Shown: one piece after another, positions 18,829 through 27,950 of the stretch
Layout of the letters: every line of letters begins with the position of its first letter
How positions within the stretch are numbered: the first letter of the stretch is position 1
Source of the DNA: Oceaniferula flava
Lineage (GTDB): Bacteria; Verrucomicrobiota; Verrucomicrobiia; Verrucomicrobiales; Akkermansiaceae
Assembly (NCBI RefSeq): GCF_016811075.1
Contig: NZ_JAFBGL010000001.1
Location: forward strand, 186,001-250,000
Direction: 5' to 3'
DNA length: 64,000 bases
Notes under the pieces: generated by a model
What the model was told of the DNA's origin: nothing
Database searches by the model: none
What the model saw: the letters and a program-made list of their open reading frames with translations, nothing else
Translations under genes and position numbers: made by a program

Positions 18829-19881
18829 TTAGGATATGCCGCGGATCAATCGATCGAAGTCCTGAGGATTGGCGGCCGCTTGTCGTGCCACGTGCTCATC
18901 GAGGTAACCCTGCTGGGATGCAGCCACGAGGAAGCGGACAAAGGAGCAGTTCGCGGGGTTGTCGACTCGGTTGATGTGGTCGGAAATTTCCGGGAGCTCG
19001 CTATGTTTGATCCAGCTGCGGGTGGCGGCTTCATTTTGCAAATGTTCGATGGCGAGCAGCATGCCGCCGTCGGGGCGGGGGAGAAGCTGCTGGGAGAGGA
19101 TGCCTATCAGATGCTGGGAGAGCAGCTTGAGCAGGCCTTGTCGACTGCCGGCCTCGAATAGATTGGTGAGGCGCTCCAAGGTATCGGTGACTCCGGAGCT
19201 GTGCAGGGTGGCGAGCACGAGGTGACCTGTTTCCGCCGCTTGCAGACAGATCTGGGCGGTTTCCTGATCGCGGATTTCCCCCACCAGAATGATGTCGGGG
19301 CTTTGCCGCAGCGAGGCGCGGAGGGCGGCGGAAAAGGAATGGGTGTCCGAGTGCAGCTCGCGCTGCGAGAAGTAGCTGAGATGATTCTCGAAGAGATATT
19401 CGATGGGATCTTCGATGGTCACCACATGGCGCGATTGGTGCTCGTTCACCCACTGCAGCGATGATGCGAGGGTGGTGGATTTCCCCGATCCGGTGGGACC
19501 GGTGATCAGCACCAGGCCTGCTTGTTTGGAGACCCACCGAGTGAGCAGGTCCTTTGGAGCGCCGAGCTCTTCCAGCGAGGGAATGTGATCTTTGATGGGG
19601 CGAAGCACGGCGGCGAGAGCTCCCAGAGATTTGTATAAATTGACTCGGAGTCGATGACCTCCGCCGGTGATGTAGCTGATGTCCTTTTCCTGGGTGGTCT
19701 CCGGATCGGCTCCGCAGCTGATCCAGAATTGGGTGAGGGTGTCCCTGGTTAGCGGGTCGTCACCGGGGACTTGCACGTCGTTGTTCAATCGCACGCGCGG
19801 CACTTTGTCCTCGCAGAGAAATAAGTCGGTGGCTCCCGTCTGGAATGCCTGGTCGGCGAGTCGATCAATGACATCGTTCAT
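18829..19881 (-). CDS. PilT-type twitching motility ATPase
   Basis: Second retraction ATPase of the pair. Walker A is GPTGSGKSTTLA, the Asp box is IEDPIEYLFENH, Walker B is IILVGEIRD (canonical), and the His box is LVLATLHSSGVTDTLERL. Length 350 residues is normal. The N-terminal PAS-like domain is present (TDLFLCEDKVPRVRL). The ATG at 19881 is 111 bases from the divergent kinase gene, so promoters for both probably lie in 19882-19991. No pilin gene is adjacent; the nearest pilin-like genes in the window are the two giant GspK-like proteins. Confidence 0.91.
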   Translation of the reverse strand: MNDVIDRLADQAFQTGATDLFLCEDKVPRVRLNNDVQVPGDDPLTRDTLTQFWISCGADPETTQEKDISYITGGGHRLRVNLYKSLGALAAVLRPIKDHIPSLEELGAPKDLLTRWVSKQAGLVLITGPTGSGKSTTLASSLQWVNEHQSRHVVTIEDPIEYLFENHLSYFSQRELHSDTHSFSAALRASLRQSPDIILVGEIRDQETAQICLQAAETGHLVLATLHSSGVTDTLERLTNLFEAGSRQGLLKLLSQHLIGILSQQLLPRPDGGMLLAIEHLQNEAATRSWIKHSELPEISDHINRVDNPANCSFVRFLVAASQQGYLDEHVARQAAANPQDFDRLIRGIS

Positions 19882-19991
19882 AATTGCGTTTCACAATAAA
19901 GCGAGGTCGTGGCGCAGCTGCAAGCATGAAGGTTCAATGTGATGGTCTTTAGAGTTTTCAAAACGTAAGCCTTTGCGTAGTTTGGAGCCTC

Positions 19992-22385
19992 ATGATGGAT
20001 GAAACGAGTGAACCTCAAATTGCCCACTGCAGTGCTTGCGGGTGCAAGATGGATATTTCGACCTTGTTGCCTTACACTAATGTCGTTTGTCCCGATTGCG
20101 GGCACCACACTCGGGTCAAATGTGAGTTAGGTCACTATCTGCTCACCGCACGTCACGCCGTGGGGGGGATGAGCATGGTTTTCGCCGCGCGCGACACCAC
20201 CCTGCAGCGCGATGTCGCCATCAAGATTCTCAACGAGGAATATTCCAAGGACGAGGTGCGGATGCAGCAGTTCGAGCACGAAGCTCTGATCACTGCGGGG
20301 ATCAGCCACCCTCATATTGTCCGAGTTTACACCGTGGGACAAACCGCTGGGGTGTATTTCATCGCCATGGAAATGGTGCCCGGGGAGAACCTTGAGCAAC
20401 GCATCGCCAAAGAGGGGGCGGTGAAGGAAGATGAGCTGTTACCGATCGCTTCGGAAATCATTGCCGGTCTCGATGCAGCGCACGACGCCGGTCTGATTCA
20501 CCGCGATGTGAAACCGGGAAACATTCTGTTCGATGCTGCCGGACACGTGAAAATTGTCGATTTCGGCCTGGCGTTAGTCACCCAGGGAGGCAAGGCAAAG
20601 GCGGATGAAATCTGGGCCACCCCCTACTACGTGCCGCCCGAAGCCCTCGACGGCATTGAGGAAGATTTCCGCAGCGATATTTATGCCTTGGGGGCGACTC
20701 TTTATCACGCCTTTTCCGGTCAGCCGCCGATCTCCAGTGAGACTAAATCCACCCGCGAGGTGCGCAAGGCCAAGGAAAACATCCCACCGCTGGCGAAGGT
20801 GGCTCCGTGGTTGAAACCGGAAACCTGTTACCTGGTGGACAAGGCGATGGCGATCAACCCTGAAGACCGGTTTTCATCCTATGCCGAGATGGAACAAGCC
20901 TGTGAAGATGCCTATCAGGTAACCCAGGGGAATGGCGCATCCGAGCCGATTCATAGCAAGGAGCGCGCCCGACGCCGTGGAGCATCTCATAAGGGGCTGA
21001 TCAGTCTGATCGCCACTTCGGCGGTGGTGCTGGCTCTGTTAGTAATCGCAGGATACATGGTGATTCAGAAGAAGTCCGCCACTCCCGACGAAGCTCCGGT
21101 GCTTGGTGCGACAGAGGAACCTGTCGAGCAACCCGAAGTCAGCGATGATGGCGAATACAGCCCGGAAGTGGCCGCGAAAGTGAGCAGTATGTTCCGCTCG
21201 TCCCATGCCTTTCTGGAGGAGAAAAAATACGATGAGGCCAAAGACGTTTTCATCCAGCTCATGCGCGATCCTGACGTCCAGGAGCCAGCTGCAACCTGGG
21301 CCGGTGTGGAGGCGGTGATCGCCACCTGGCTGAGTGGCAACCCAGGCGATGCCTCATCGGCCATCGGGCAGGTGCGCCAGCATATGCAGCAGCGTGAGAT
21401 TTCTAACGATAGCGAAATGGGCCGACTGGTGCATCGACTGGGCTCGCTGCAATCGATCAAGAACCCGGAGGTCAAAGAGAACACCATGGAGGTAGTGCAC
21501 CTGATGGCTGTGGCCTTGAAGAATTGGGAGATGGGTGCTTGGCAAGATGCCGTGCCGTTGTTCAAGCGGATCGTGCAGATGCCCTTCGCCGAAGGCAGTC
21601 CACTGAGTGTTTATCCTGAAATTTCCAAACGTTACTTGGCCGATTACCGGCGTCTTCGTCCGATGTTCGACCAATCGGAACCGACCAGTATTGAACAAGC
21701 AAGAGCCCGCTTGGACGAGCTGAAACAAGCGCTCGGAGAGCTGCAAACCAGAGGCCGTGCCAAGTTCCATATCCGCGTCTGGCAGATCCGTCTGATGGTG
21801 CACATTCGTGAAATGCGCGAACAGGCGGAGCGTGAGGGGATCGAGAAAAATAAGGCGCCTCGCTACACGGAGGTAATGCCGAAGTTCCGCGAGCTGGTCG
21901 CTAAAGCCCACTTTGCCAAAGCCTCCGAACTACTGCAGGATGTTCGGATCAACGAGCACGCGGTGGAAGAGCGCGATGCCTACGTCTACCTCACCGACTC
22001 TGCCAGTGCCTTCCTCGGTGGACTCGAAGAAGTCATTCCTGACCAAGGCGTGGCACTGGAAGTCACGGATCTCGAGGGTAAGGTTTATCAAGAAATCCTA
22101 GGATCAAAACCTGGCGGGCTGCGGCTCAAGGGGGAGAACGGTGAGGTGTTTCTTCCTTGGGGCAAGCTTCAGCCGGACTCTGTGCTGCTTATTCACCAGA
22201 AGGCATTTCGGCAGACCTTGGGAACCTTGGAAGGGCAGCTGCGCACCGAGCAGGCAGTCTGTTATGCGTGGCTGACTGGCCTGTTAGATAAGGCCAAGCG
22301 CGCGGCATCTGTCCTCAGCGAGGTGAATGGCAACTTTGAAAAACAATGGGAGGCCACCATGAAGGCCCTGCATCACGATGCATGA
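19992..22385 (+). CDS. Membrane Ser/Thr protein kinase with N-terminal zinc ribbon (Pkn-like)
   Basis: Hanks-type kinase of 797 residues. A four-cysteine zinc ribbon (CSACGC and CPDCGH, residues about 13-37) precedes the kinase domain (about 48-310). The domain has a glycine loop GGMSMV, Lys78 in VAIK, HRDVKPGN with catalytic Asp172, DFGLA with Asp190, and PPEAL in place of APE. One membrane helix lies at about 336-357. The C-terminal 430 residues, probably periplasmic, are helical and resemble tetratricopeptide-type sensors. Such kinases link an external signal to phosphorylation of cytoplasmic proteins. Two ATGs occur at 19992 and 19995. The last bases overlap the upstream alternative start of the next gene. 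Confidence 0.9.
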   Translation: MMDETSEPQIAHCSACGCKMDISTLLPYTNVVCPDCGHHTRVKCELGHYLLTARHAVGGMSMVFAARDTTLQRDVAIKILNEEYSKDEVRMQQFEHEALITAGISHPHIVRVYTVGQTAGVYFIAMEMVPGENLEQRIAKEGAVKEDELLPIASEIIAGLDAAHDAGLIHRDVKPGNILFDAAGHVKIVDFGLALVTQGGKAKADEIWATPYYVPPEALDGIEEDFRSDIYALGATLYHAFSGQPPISSETKSTREVRKAKENIPPLAKVAPWLKPETCYLVDKAMAINPEDRFSSYAEMEQACEDAYQVTQGNGASEPIHSKERARRRGASHKGLISLIATSAVVLALLVIAGYMVIQKKSATPDEAPVLGATEEPVEQPEVSDDGEYSPEVAAKVSSMFRSSHAFLEEKKYDEAKDVFIQLMRDPDVQEPAATWAGVEAVIATWLSGNPGDASSAIGQVRQHMQQREISNDSEMGRLVHRLGSLQSIKNPEVKENTMEVVHLMAVALKNWEMGAWQDAVPLFKRIVQMPFAEGSPLSVYPEISKRYLADYRRLRPMFDQSEPTSIEQARARLDELKQALGELQTRGRAKFHIRVWQIRLMVHIREMREQAEREGIEKNKAPRYTEVMPKFRELVAKAHFAKASELLQDVRINEHAVEERDAYVYLTDSASAFLGGLEEVIPDQGVALEVTDLEGKVYQEILGSKPGGLRLKGENGEVFLPWGKLQPDSVLLIHQKAFRQTLGTLEGQLRTEQAVCYAWLTGLLDKAKRAASVLSEVNGNFEKQWEATMKALHHDA

Positions 22386-22386
22386 T

Positions 22387-23733
22387 ATGAGTAATTGGAA
22401 TCCGTCCTCATGGCGCCAGCACACGGCGTTGCACCAGCCTGTTTACCCGGATCAGGATGCGCTGGCTGACGTCACTGCGCAGCTGAAACAATCGCCGCCC
22501 TTGGTCTTTGCCGAGGAGGTGAGGTCGCTGCGCGACGATCTGGGCCGGGTCGAGAGGGGTGAGGGCTTCCTGCTTCAGGGTGGAGACTGCGCCGAGAGCT
22601 TTGCCGAGTTTTCCGAACAAAACCTGCGCGATACCGTGAAAGTGATCCTGCAAATGGCGGTGACGCTCACCTACGCCGGCTCCTGTCCGGTGGTGAAAAT
22701 GGGACGCGTGGCTGGCCAGTTTGCCAAACCCCGATCCTCGCCGGTGGAAACTCGCGACGGAGTGAGCCTGCCCAGCTACCTCGGCGACAGTATCAACGGC
22801 ATTGATTTTACCAGCGCCAGTCGCACACCCGACCCGCAGAGAATGCTCCGCGCCTATCAGCAATCGGTGACAAGCATCAACCTGTTGCGGGCCATGGCCA
22901 CCGGGGGCTTTGCCAGTTTACAAAATATCAGGGCGTGGAATTTGGAATCCGTTCAAGCGACACCGCTCGCCCAGCGCTACGGCGCCATGACCGACCAGAT
23001 TCATCAGGCGCTCGACTTCATGCATGCCTGCGGCGTTCCCTTGGAAGCCTTTTCCAGTCTGCAAGGGACGGCCCTCTACATCTCACACGAGGCGTTGTTG
23101 TTAGAGTTCGAGGAGGTTATGGCCAGGGAGGTCGACGGTTGTTGGTATGATCTCTCCGGTCACTGTCTCTGGGTGGGAGAACGGACACGTCAGCCGGGTA
23201 GTGCGCACCTCGAATTCATACGTGGTGTGGAAAACCCGGTGGGGGTAAAGATCGGACCGACTGCTTCGGTGGACGATTGCTTAAACCTGTGCCAGCAGCT
23301 CAATCCTGACAACCAGAGTGGCAAATTGCTGTTCATCTGTCGGATGGGAGTGGAACAGACGCAGCAAGTTTTACCTCAATTGTTAGGCTCAGTCAAACAG
23401 GCTGGGCATAAGGTTGTTTGGGTATGCGACCCCATGCATGGCAACACCGAGACGGCCAGCAGTGGTTATAAAACGAGGAACTTCGATCGGATTATGGCCG
23501 AGCTTGAGGCCTTTTTCGCTGCCCACCGTGAGGCCGGAACTTATCCGGGAGGCTTACATCTGGAAATGACCGGGCGCTATGTCACCGAATGCACCGGTGG
23601 AGCTTATGCGATCCGGGAAGAGGATTTACACCACTGTTATGAGACCCAGTGTGATCCACGCTTAAATGCAGGGCAGGCCTTGGAAATTGCCTATCGTGCC
23701 GCGGATGAACTCCGTCGGTTTCGCCAGCGGTGA
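22387..23733 (+). CDS. Class II 3-deoxy-7-phosphoheptulonate (DAHP) synthase
   Basis: Condenses phosphoenolpyruvate and erythrose 4-phosphate in the first step of the shikimate pathway. It belongs to the class II (plant/mycobacterial) type by the opening WNPSSWR, the QGGDCAESF block, KMGRVAGQFAKPRSS, and the metal-site region WVCDPMHGNT near the C-terminus with EMTGRYVTECTGG. Length 448 residues is normal for class II. The start at 22387 follows the kinase stop by one base; an alternative ATG at 22378 overlaps that gene by 8 bases. Tight coupling of a kinase to an aromatic amino acid enzyme may be only positional. Confidence 0.95.
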   Translation: MSNWNPSSWRQHTALHQPVYPDQDALADVTAQLKQSPPLVFAEEVRSLRDDLGRVERGEGFLLQGGDCAESFAEFSEQNLRDTVKVILQMAVTLTYAGSCPVVKMGRVAGQFAKPRSSPVETRDGVSLPSYLGDSINGIDFTSASRTPDPQRMLRAYQQSVTSINLLRAMATGGFASLQNIRAWNLESVQATPLAQRYGAMTDQIHQALDFMHACGVPLEAFSSLQGTALYISHEALLLEFEEVMAREVDGCWYDLSGHCLWVGERTRQPGSAHLEFIRGVENPVGVKIGPTASVDDCLNLCQQLNPDNQSGKLLFICRMGVEQTQQVLPQLLGSVKQAGHKVVWVCDPMHGNTETASSGYKTRNFDRIMAELEAFFAAHREAGTYPGGLHLEMTGRYVTECTGGAYAIREEDLHHCYETQCDPRLNAGQALEIAYRAADELRRFRQR

Positions 23734-23767
23734 GGTTCCAACCATGAGGAGCCAGGTCTCTGTTTTC

Positions 23768-24826
23768 CTAGTTCGAAGCGTTTGTGACTTCGCCATTTTC
23801 TGGCCAAGTCAGGAGATCGATGAAGCGTCGGCCGGTGGCACTCAGTGAGGCTCGGTAGCCGGTGCCGGTGAGGATTCCCTTGGTGTGGTATTCATGCTTT
23901 GACAGGCATTTGCGAACCGAGGTCACCCGCGGGGCCGACACCTTACGGTTGCTGGCCGCCACGTTGACCGGAAGGCCGGATGCGGTGAAGGAGATTTCCC
24001 ACGATGGTGTGGGCGTTTTGGCGTCGCCCTTCACGAGCCATGGGTAACGCGTCATGAGGTTGAGTGGTCCGTGGCGTGGCACCGTCACTTTGTAATACAC
24101 CTTGCGTGACTTGACGAAGCGGGGGATGGTCAGTGTTTTGTCCTTGTTTTTGGCGATGTAGAAGCCGGCGACATCGAGGCCAGCCATGTTCAAGCCGTTG
24201 TGATTGCCGTGGTAGTTTTTGCTGCCGAAATACTTCGCATGCCAGGCATCGTAGTGGGTGGAGAGCATGAGATCGAGCTCGAGGTGGAGGTGCGAGCGCT
24301 CCCGGTTGATACCGGCGCCGGTGTAGCCCATCATGCCGATCGTTTGCCCTTGGGTGACGCGTTCTCCGACCTGAACCTTCACGTCGGAAAGGTGAGCGTA
24401 GAGACTGCAAAGTGGCCCACTGTCCCAGTTGTGCTCAACCACGATGTACTTGCCGTAATTGCTCCGGCCGTTGACCGGGCAGGTGTAAGCCACCACGCCG
24501 CTGGCGATTGCCTTCACCTCATCGAGAGGTTTGTTCGAGCGATCTCGCTTGATGGGGCGGATATCGATCCCCTCGTGGAAGCGGGTGCCAATCACCCCGT
24601 CCTCGGTGCGTTTCAAATTACGCACGAAGCCGTATTTCCCAGCCTGCCAAGGACGCGAAGATTTGCCCTCGAAGGTGCGGTGGACGTACATGTAAAACTT
24701 TTCCCCTTCACCACGAAACAGGTGATCATTCACCGTGGGGAGAACGATTTCCGCCGGGGCTGCCGTAAGCTGGCAGGTGAGCAGGAAGAGAATGCCCAGC
24801 AGGCGTGAGAGAGATCGAGCAGACAT
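23768..24826 (-). CDS. Secreted M23 family metallopeptidase
   Basis: A signal peptide (residues about 1-24) is followed by a LytM/M23 zinc peptidase domain (about 80-210). Zinc ligands are visible: His and Asp in HEGIDIRP, and HLHLELD carrying the H-x-H pair. The segment LYAHLSDVKVQVGERVTQGQTIGMMGYTG is the family's core strand pattern. M23 enzymes cut peptide bonds in peptidoglycan cross-links. The C-terminal 130 residues have no recognised domain. It is followed upstream on the same strand by a small secreted protein gene only 5 bases away, so the two are probably cotranscribed. Confidence 0.9.
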   Translation of the reverse strand: MSARSLSRLLGILFLLTCQLTAAPAEIVLPTVNDHLFRGEGEKFYMYVHRTFEGKSSRPWQAGKYGFVRNLKRTEDGVIGTRFHEGIDIRPIKRDRSNKPLDEVKAIASGVVAYTCPVNGRSNYGKYIVVEHNWDSGPLCSLYAHLSDVKVQVGERVTQGQTIGMMGYTGAGINRERSHLHLELDLMLSTHYDAWHAKYFGSKNYHGNHNGLNMAGLDVAGFYIAKNKDKTLTIPRFVKSRKVYYKVTVPRHGPLNLMTRYPWLVKGDAKTPTPSWEISFTASGLPVNVAASNRKVSAPRVTSVRKCLSKHEYHTKGILTGTGYRASLSATGRRFIDLLTWPENGEVTNASN

Positions 24827-24831
24827 GCTTG

Positions 24832-25335
24832 TTATCGCTTCTTACGCTCTTCTTTGAGGCGTTTTTTCCACTTCTTCTCGTCCTCGCCAATGCGGGGAGC
24901 CACTTGATCGTAGAGTCTGATTTCGTCGAGTTTGACACCACTCCAGATCACGAGAATTCCATCGGATACGGGTTTATCAATGCGCACCACACCTAGCGCT
25001 TGGCCATTGACCAAGGCTAACAGCAGCTTTCCACGGTTCATCGTGGTCGCAGCCTGAAGACGGCGGGTCGCTTGTTTGTTGATTTTGAAAACGATGCCGT
25101 AGGTCAAGTTGTCATCGGCTGGGAATGGGCTAAAGGCGACGATATCCTTGGTGCTGACTTCAGGAACCTTGCGGAAGTAATACTCACCGGCCAAGGTTTT
25201 GACCTTGCGTGCGAATTTGGGAGCTTCCACTGGATCACCTTGCATGTGGAAAGAAATGGATGCCGGAGGTGTCTTTTTGCCATTCGCCATCAGGGAGGCT
25301 GGAAGTAACAGCAGCAGGAGCAGAAGATGTTTCAT
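24832..25335 (-). CDS. Small secreted protein of unknown function
   Basis: 167 residues with a strong signal peptide (MKHLLLLLLLLPASLMA). The mature part is a mixed region beginning NGKKTPPASISFHMQGD and ending in a strongly basic tail (KKWKKRLKEERKKR). No domain is recognised. The start at 25335 puts the methionine directly before the signal peptide; the frame is open 13 codons further up to 25374. It precedes the M23 peptidase by 5 bases and is probably in one operon with it. Confidence 0.75.
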   Translation of the reverse strand: MKHLLLLLLLLPASLMANGKKTPPASISFHMQGDPVEAPKFARKVKTLAGEYYFRKVPEVSTKDIVAFSPFPADDNLTYGIVFKINKQATRRLQAATTMNRGKLLLALVNGQALGVVRIDKPVSDGILVIWSGVKLDEIRLYDQVAPRIGEDEKKWKKRLKEERKKR

Positions 25336-25423
25336 AGCGCTTAGACTAAGTTTTACAGAGAATCCTGAAAGCAAAAAAAAAGCTTATCCCCGGAAGAGGA
25401 ACAACAAGGGCGATCGTAGCACA

Positions 25424-25462
25424 TAAAAAAATCCACCAACCGCTTGTATCGGTTGGTGGATT
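25424..25462 (-). terminator. Intrinsic terminator after the leftward PEP-CTERM gene
   Basis: Read on the minus strand, a perfect 13-bp stem (AATCCACCAACCG at 25430-25442 paired with 25450-25462) with a 7-base loop is followed by a run of seven T. It lies about 45 bases after the stop of the gene at 25506-26024. Confidence 0.93.
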
Positions 25463-25505
25463 GTTGAGATCCTTGGAGGGATGAAAATGGGAAGGCGCTA
25501 AAAAA

Positions 25506-26024
25506 TTAGCGGCGACGTCTGAGCAAGATCGCGCAGGCACCGAGAGCTCCCAGCATGGCTGAGCTTGGCTCAGGAACGGCCGTCCAGCTGACTGCGGCGA
25601 TCCCAGCTCCGTCGGCACCTGGGTTGGCCACGGTGTTGACGGTGAATTCGTAGGTGCGGAAGGCGTTTTGGTTGATCTGAACCACTTCTTCGCCCGGAGT
25701 CAGGCCCGCGAGGTCAAAGTCCACATTGAGGGCTTCCGGTCCGAGGAAGGTCACCAGCACGGTGTCGCCTCCGTCCATTTCAAGTGAGTTGACGATGGAT
25801 GTGCCCGGGTCGTTTGAATAGGTCGTGCCCACTTGGACTACGTCAGTTCCGGCGACTTCAAAACGGACGTCTCCGTATCCTTCTACATCGATGGTCAGGG
25901 AGTTGTCGCTGTCAATAGTCGTGCCCACGGGAACAACCAGTGCATTGAAGTCGATGGTGAATGCCTGTGACAGAGCCGTAGTGGCCAGTGAAATGGCTGC
26001 AATCAGTAATGTTTTCGTTTTCAT
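25506..26024 (-). CDS. PEP-CTERM sorting-domain protein
   Basis: 172 residues. A signal peptide (about residues 1-21, ending in LSQA) is followed by a beta-rich body and a C-terminal sorting signal: VPEPSS, hydrophobic AMLGALGACAILL, RRRR. An exosortase would process it for export to the cell surface or matrix. The body has no recognised domain; the opening FTIDFNALVVPVGT resembles other short Verrucomicrobia PEP-CTERM proteins. The ATG at 26024 is preceded by a 676-base AT-rich intergenic region carrying several TGTAAA boxes. Its terminator is strong, so it is a single-gene unit. Confidence 0.87.
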   Translation of the reverse strand: MKTKTLLIAAISLATTALSQAFTIDFNALVVPVGTTIDSDNSLTIDVEGYGDVRFEVAGTDVVQVGTTYSNDPGTSIVNSLEMDGGDTVLVTFLGPEALNVDFDLAGLTPGEEVVQINQNAFRTYEFTVNTVANPGADGAGIAAVSWTAVPEPSSAMLGALGACAILLRRRR

Positions 26025-26700
26025 GTTTTGGAGGGTGGTTTGGGGGTTGCTTTGCGTCGCTTGGGGTGACGGGTGTTATTTTTATAAAAAACACACTTTA
26101 AGCAAGGTAAAACGTCTCCTTTAAAGTTAATTTAAGTTAATATTTACAGAAAATAACATTTAAGATGTGTAAAATGTAAATACTGTAAATGGCTCTACGA
26201 CTACAAACGGTCGTTCACAAAGGGGCTCAGTCGGCGATAAAATCTTGACCGTAAGGACTGAAAAAAAATGCCACGAGGCTGTGAAACAGAAGCTTTTGGA
26301 CCTCTGAAAAGTGCTTGAGAACACTTTTCTTCGTCAGGTCACCACTGTGATCATCCCTAACAATGGCGTCTAAGAGAGTTAAGAAAGTGAATGTTATCAC
26401 TAAACTCAAAGTATTCGGACTGATGGGTAACAGCGCCTCGAGTTAATCCTGTAGAAAATGCCGTAATCTCAATTTGAAGACGCAATATAAAGTGCGGATC
26501 TTCATCTTAACCCAAGGAGCGAGCAGGGAAGAGCGCCTAGCGTGTGAATGCGGAATATTTAGCGGACGGCAGGGGCCGACCGCTCAAGCACGAAGGCGAT
26601 GTTCGCACGCGAGCACTCGATGATGCTGGGCGATGATGGCGCAGGAAATTCCACCCAGACAAGGAGTCCGCCAGGAGACCTGCTAAGGGGGAGGATGGTG
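26025..26700. other. Long intergenic region, no gene seen
   Basis: 676 bases between the PEP-CTERM gene and pta. The first half (26090-26200) is AT-rich and holds three TGTAAA boxes in a row (26168, 26175, 26184) and one inverted TTTACA (26143), suggesting a regulatory region for the leftward PEP-CTERM gene. Open frames are short, lack recognisable motifs and are not supported. The last 170 bases are GC-rich, but no clear terminator was found for pta. Confidence 0.6.
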
Positions 26701-27768
26701 TTATTTTTTCGCCAGCTGGAACTCGTGAGCCTTAATGGCTTCGGCTCCCACAATGGCAGCGGTTCCTAACAAGGTTTCTTCCGTCGTGGTGCGTGGCACC
26801 TGCGCGGCTGGGCGGGTCAGCCCCATGATCAGGAGCCCGTAGTTTTGGGCACCGCCCAAGTGTTGGACCAGCTTCAGAGAGATATTGGCGGCATCGATGT
26901 TGGGGAAGACCAGCACATCGGACGGCTCTTGCGCGCGACGATCCTGAACTTTGATTTCGGCTGCGGTGTTATCCACGGCGACATCCGCTTGGATTTCACC
27001 GTCGATGTCCATATCGAGAAAAAGGTCGTGGATCTGCTGTCTGGCGAGTTCTGTAGCGGCCGCCATTTTCTTGGCTGACTCGGTGCTCGAGCTTCCGTGG
27101 GTGGAGTGACTGAGCATGGCGATCCGTGGTCGGCGACCGAGGAAATGCTTCGCCAACTTGCCGGTCTCGATCGCAATTGATGCCAGCTGCCGGATGTCCG
27201 GCTCTGGGATCACCCCGCTATCGGCGAGGAAAAGCATGCCGTCTCGACCAAAATTCTTCAAATGCGGGGCCACCAGGATTTTGGCACCGAACAGTTGCGG
27301 CACTTCCTTGATCGGTTTGATCATTGTCTTTGCCGCGCGCAGCACAGTGGCTGGCATCGCTTGGTTGCCGGAGACCATGCCGTCGGCGTGACCATACTGC
27401 ACCATCATGGCGGCGAAGTTGTGCGGCCGGGAAACCACCTCGCAGGGATCGGCGATGTGTTTTCCGGCGTAGCGAGCCACCTTTTTCAATCGTTCACAAA
27501 ACAGTCCGAGGTCGGATGACTTCGCCGGATCCACCACGCTGATGAAGGTCATCGGCAGGTTTTCATCCTTGGCCATCTGACGGATGCGGTTGCGATCGCC
27601 GATGAGGATGGGCACTCCGATCTCCAGCTCCACCATGCGTGCAGCTACTCGCACGACTCTAACATCCTCGCCTTCGGTAAAGACGATCCGTTTGGGGTGG
27701 AGACGCAGGGTCTGGAAAAGCTTCTCGGTGAGAGGGTTCGCTTTAGGGAAGATAGGGTCAGCTGACAT
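26701..27768 (-). CDS. pta: Phosphate acetyltransferase
   Basis: Interconverts acetyl-CoA and acetyl phosphate. It is the short (about 330-355 residue) form with only the PTA/PTB catalytic domain. Family landmarks are KRIVFTEGEDVRVVRVA near the N-terminus, SGNQAMPATVLRAA, LFLADSGVIPEPD, LSHSTHGSSS and GLTRPAAQVPR near the C-terminus. No acetate kinase gene is adjacent, so the partner lies elsewhere if present. It starts at 27768 and is separated from the divergent gene at 27951 by 182 bases. Confidence 0.95.
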   Translation of the reverse strand: MSADPIFPKANPLTEKLFQTLRLHPKRIVFTEGEDVRVVRVAARMVELEIGVPILIGDRNRIRQMAKDENLPMTFISVVDPAKSSDLGLFCERLKKVARYAGKHIADPCEVVSRPHNFAAMMVQYGHADGMVSGNQAMPATVLRAAKTMIKPIKEVPQLFGAKILVAPHLKNFGRDGMLFLADSGVIPEPDIRQLASIAIETGKLAKHFLGRRPRIAMLSHSTHGSSSTESAKKMAAATELARQQIHDLFLDMDIDGEIQADVAVDNTAAEIKVQDRRAQEPSDVLVFPNIDAANISLKLVQHLGGAQNYGLLIMGLTRPAAQVPRTTTEETLLGTAAIVGAEAIKAHEFQLAKK

Positions 27769-27950
27769 GAGAGTAAAGGTGAGTGCGAAGCCGTGAGCGT
27801 GAGAGCTGCCGGATGAACTATGCGTATAGAGTCTATGGCCAAGCGACTGTCACCTGCAAGACCGAAGTCTTCGGCTGTCGGAATATTCACCCCTGTATCC
27901 CCCACGGAGATGCCGCTTCCGTTTTTCCGCCGTTGTGATTAATTGGTGGC

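Noticed and set aside
26227-26753. Short minus-strand frames in the 26025-26700 gap
   Set aside because: 60-64 codons with no domain or neighbour support, and one overlaps the pta stop. Kept as non-coding.
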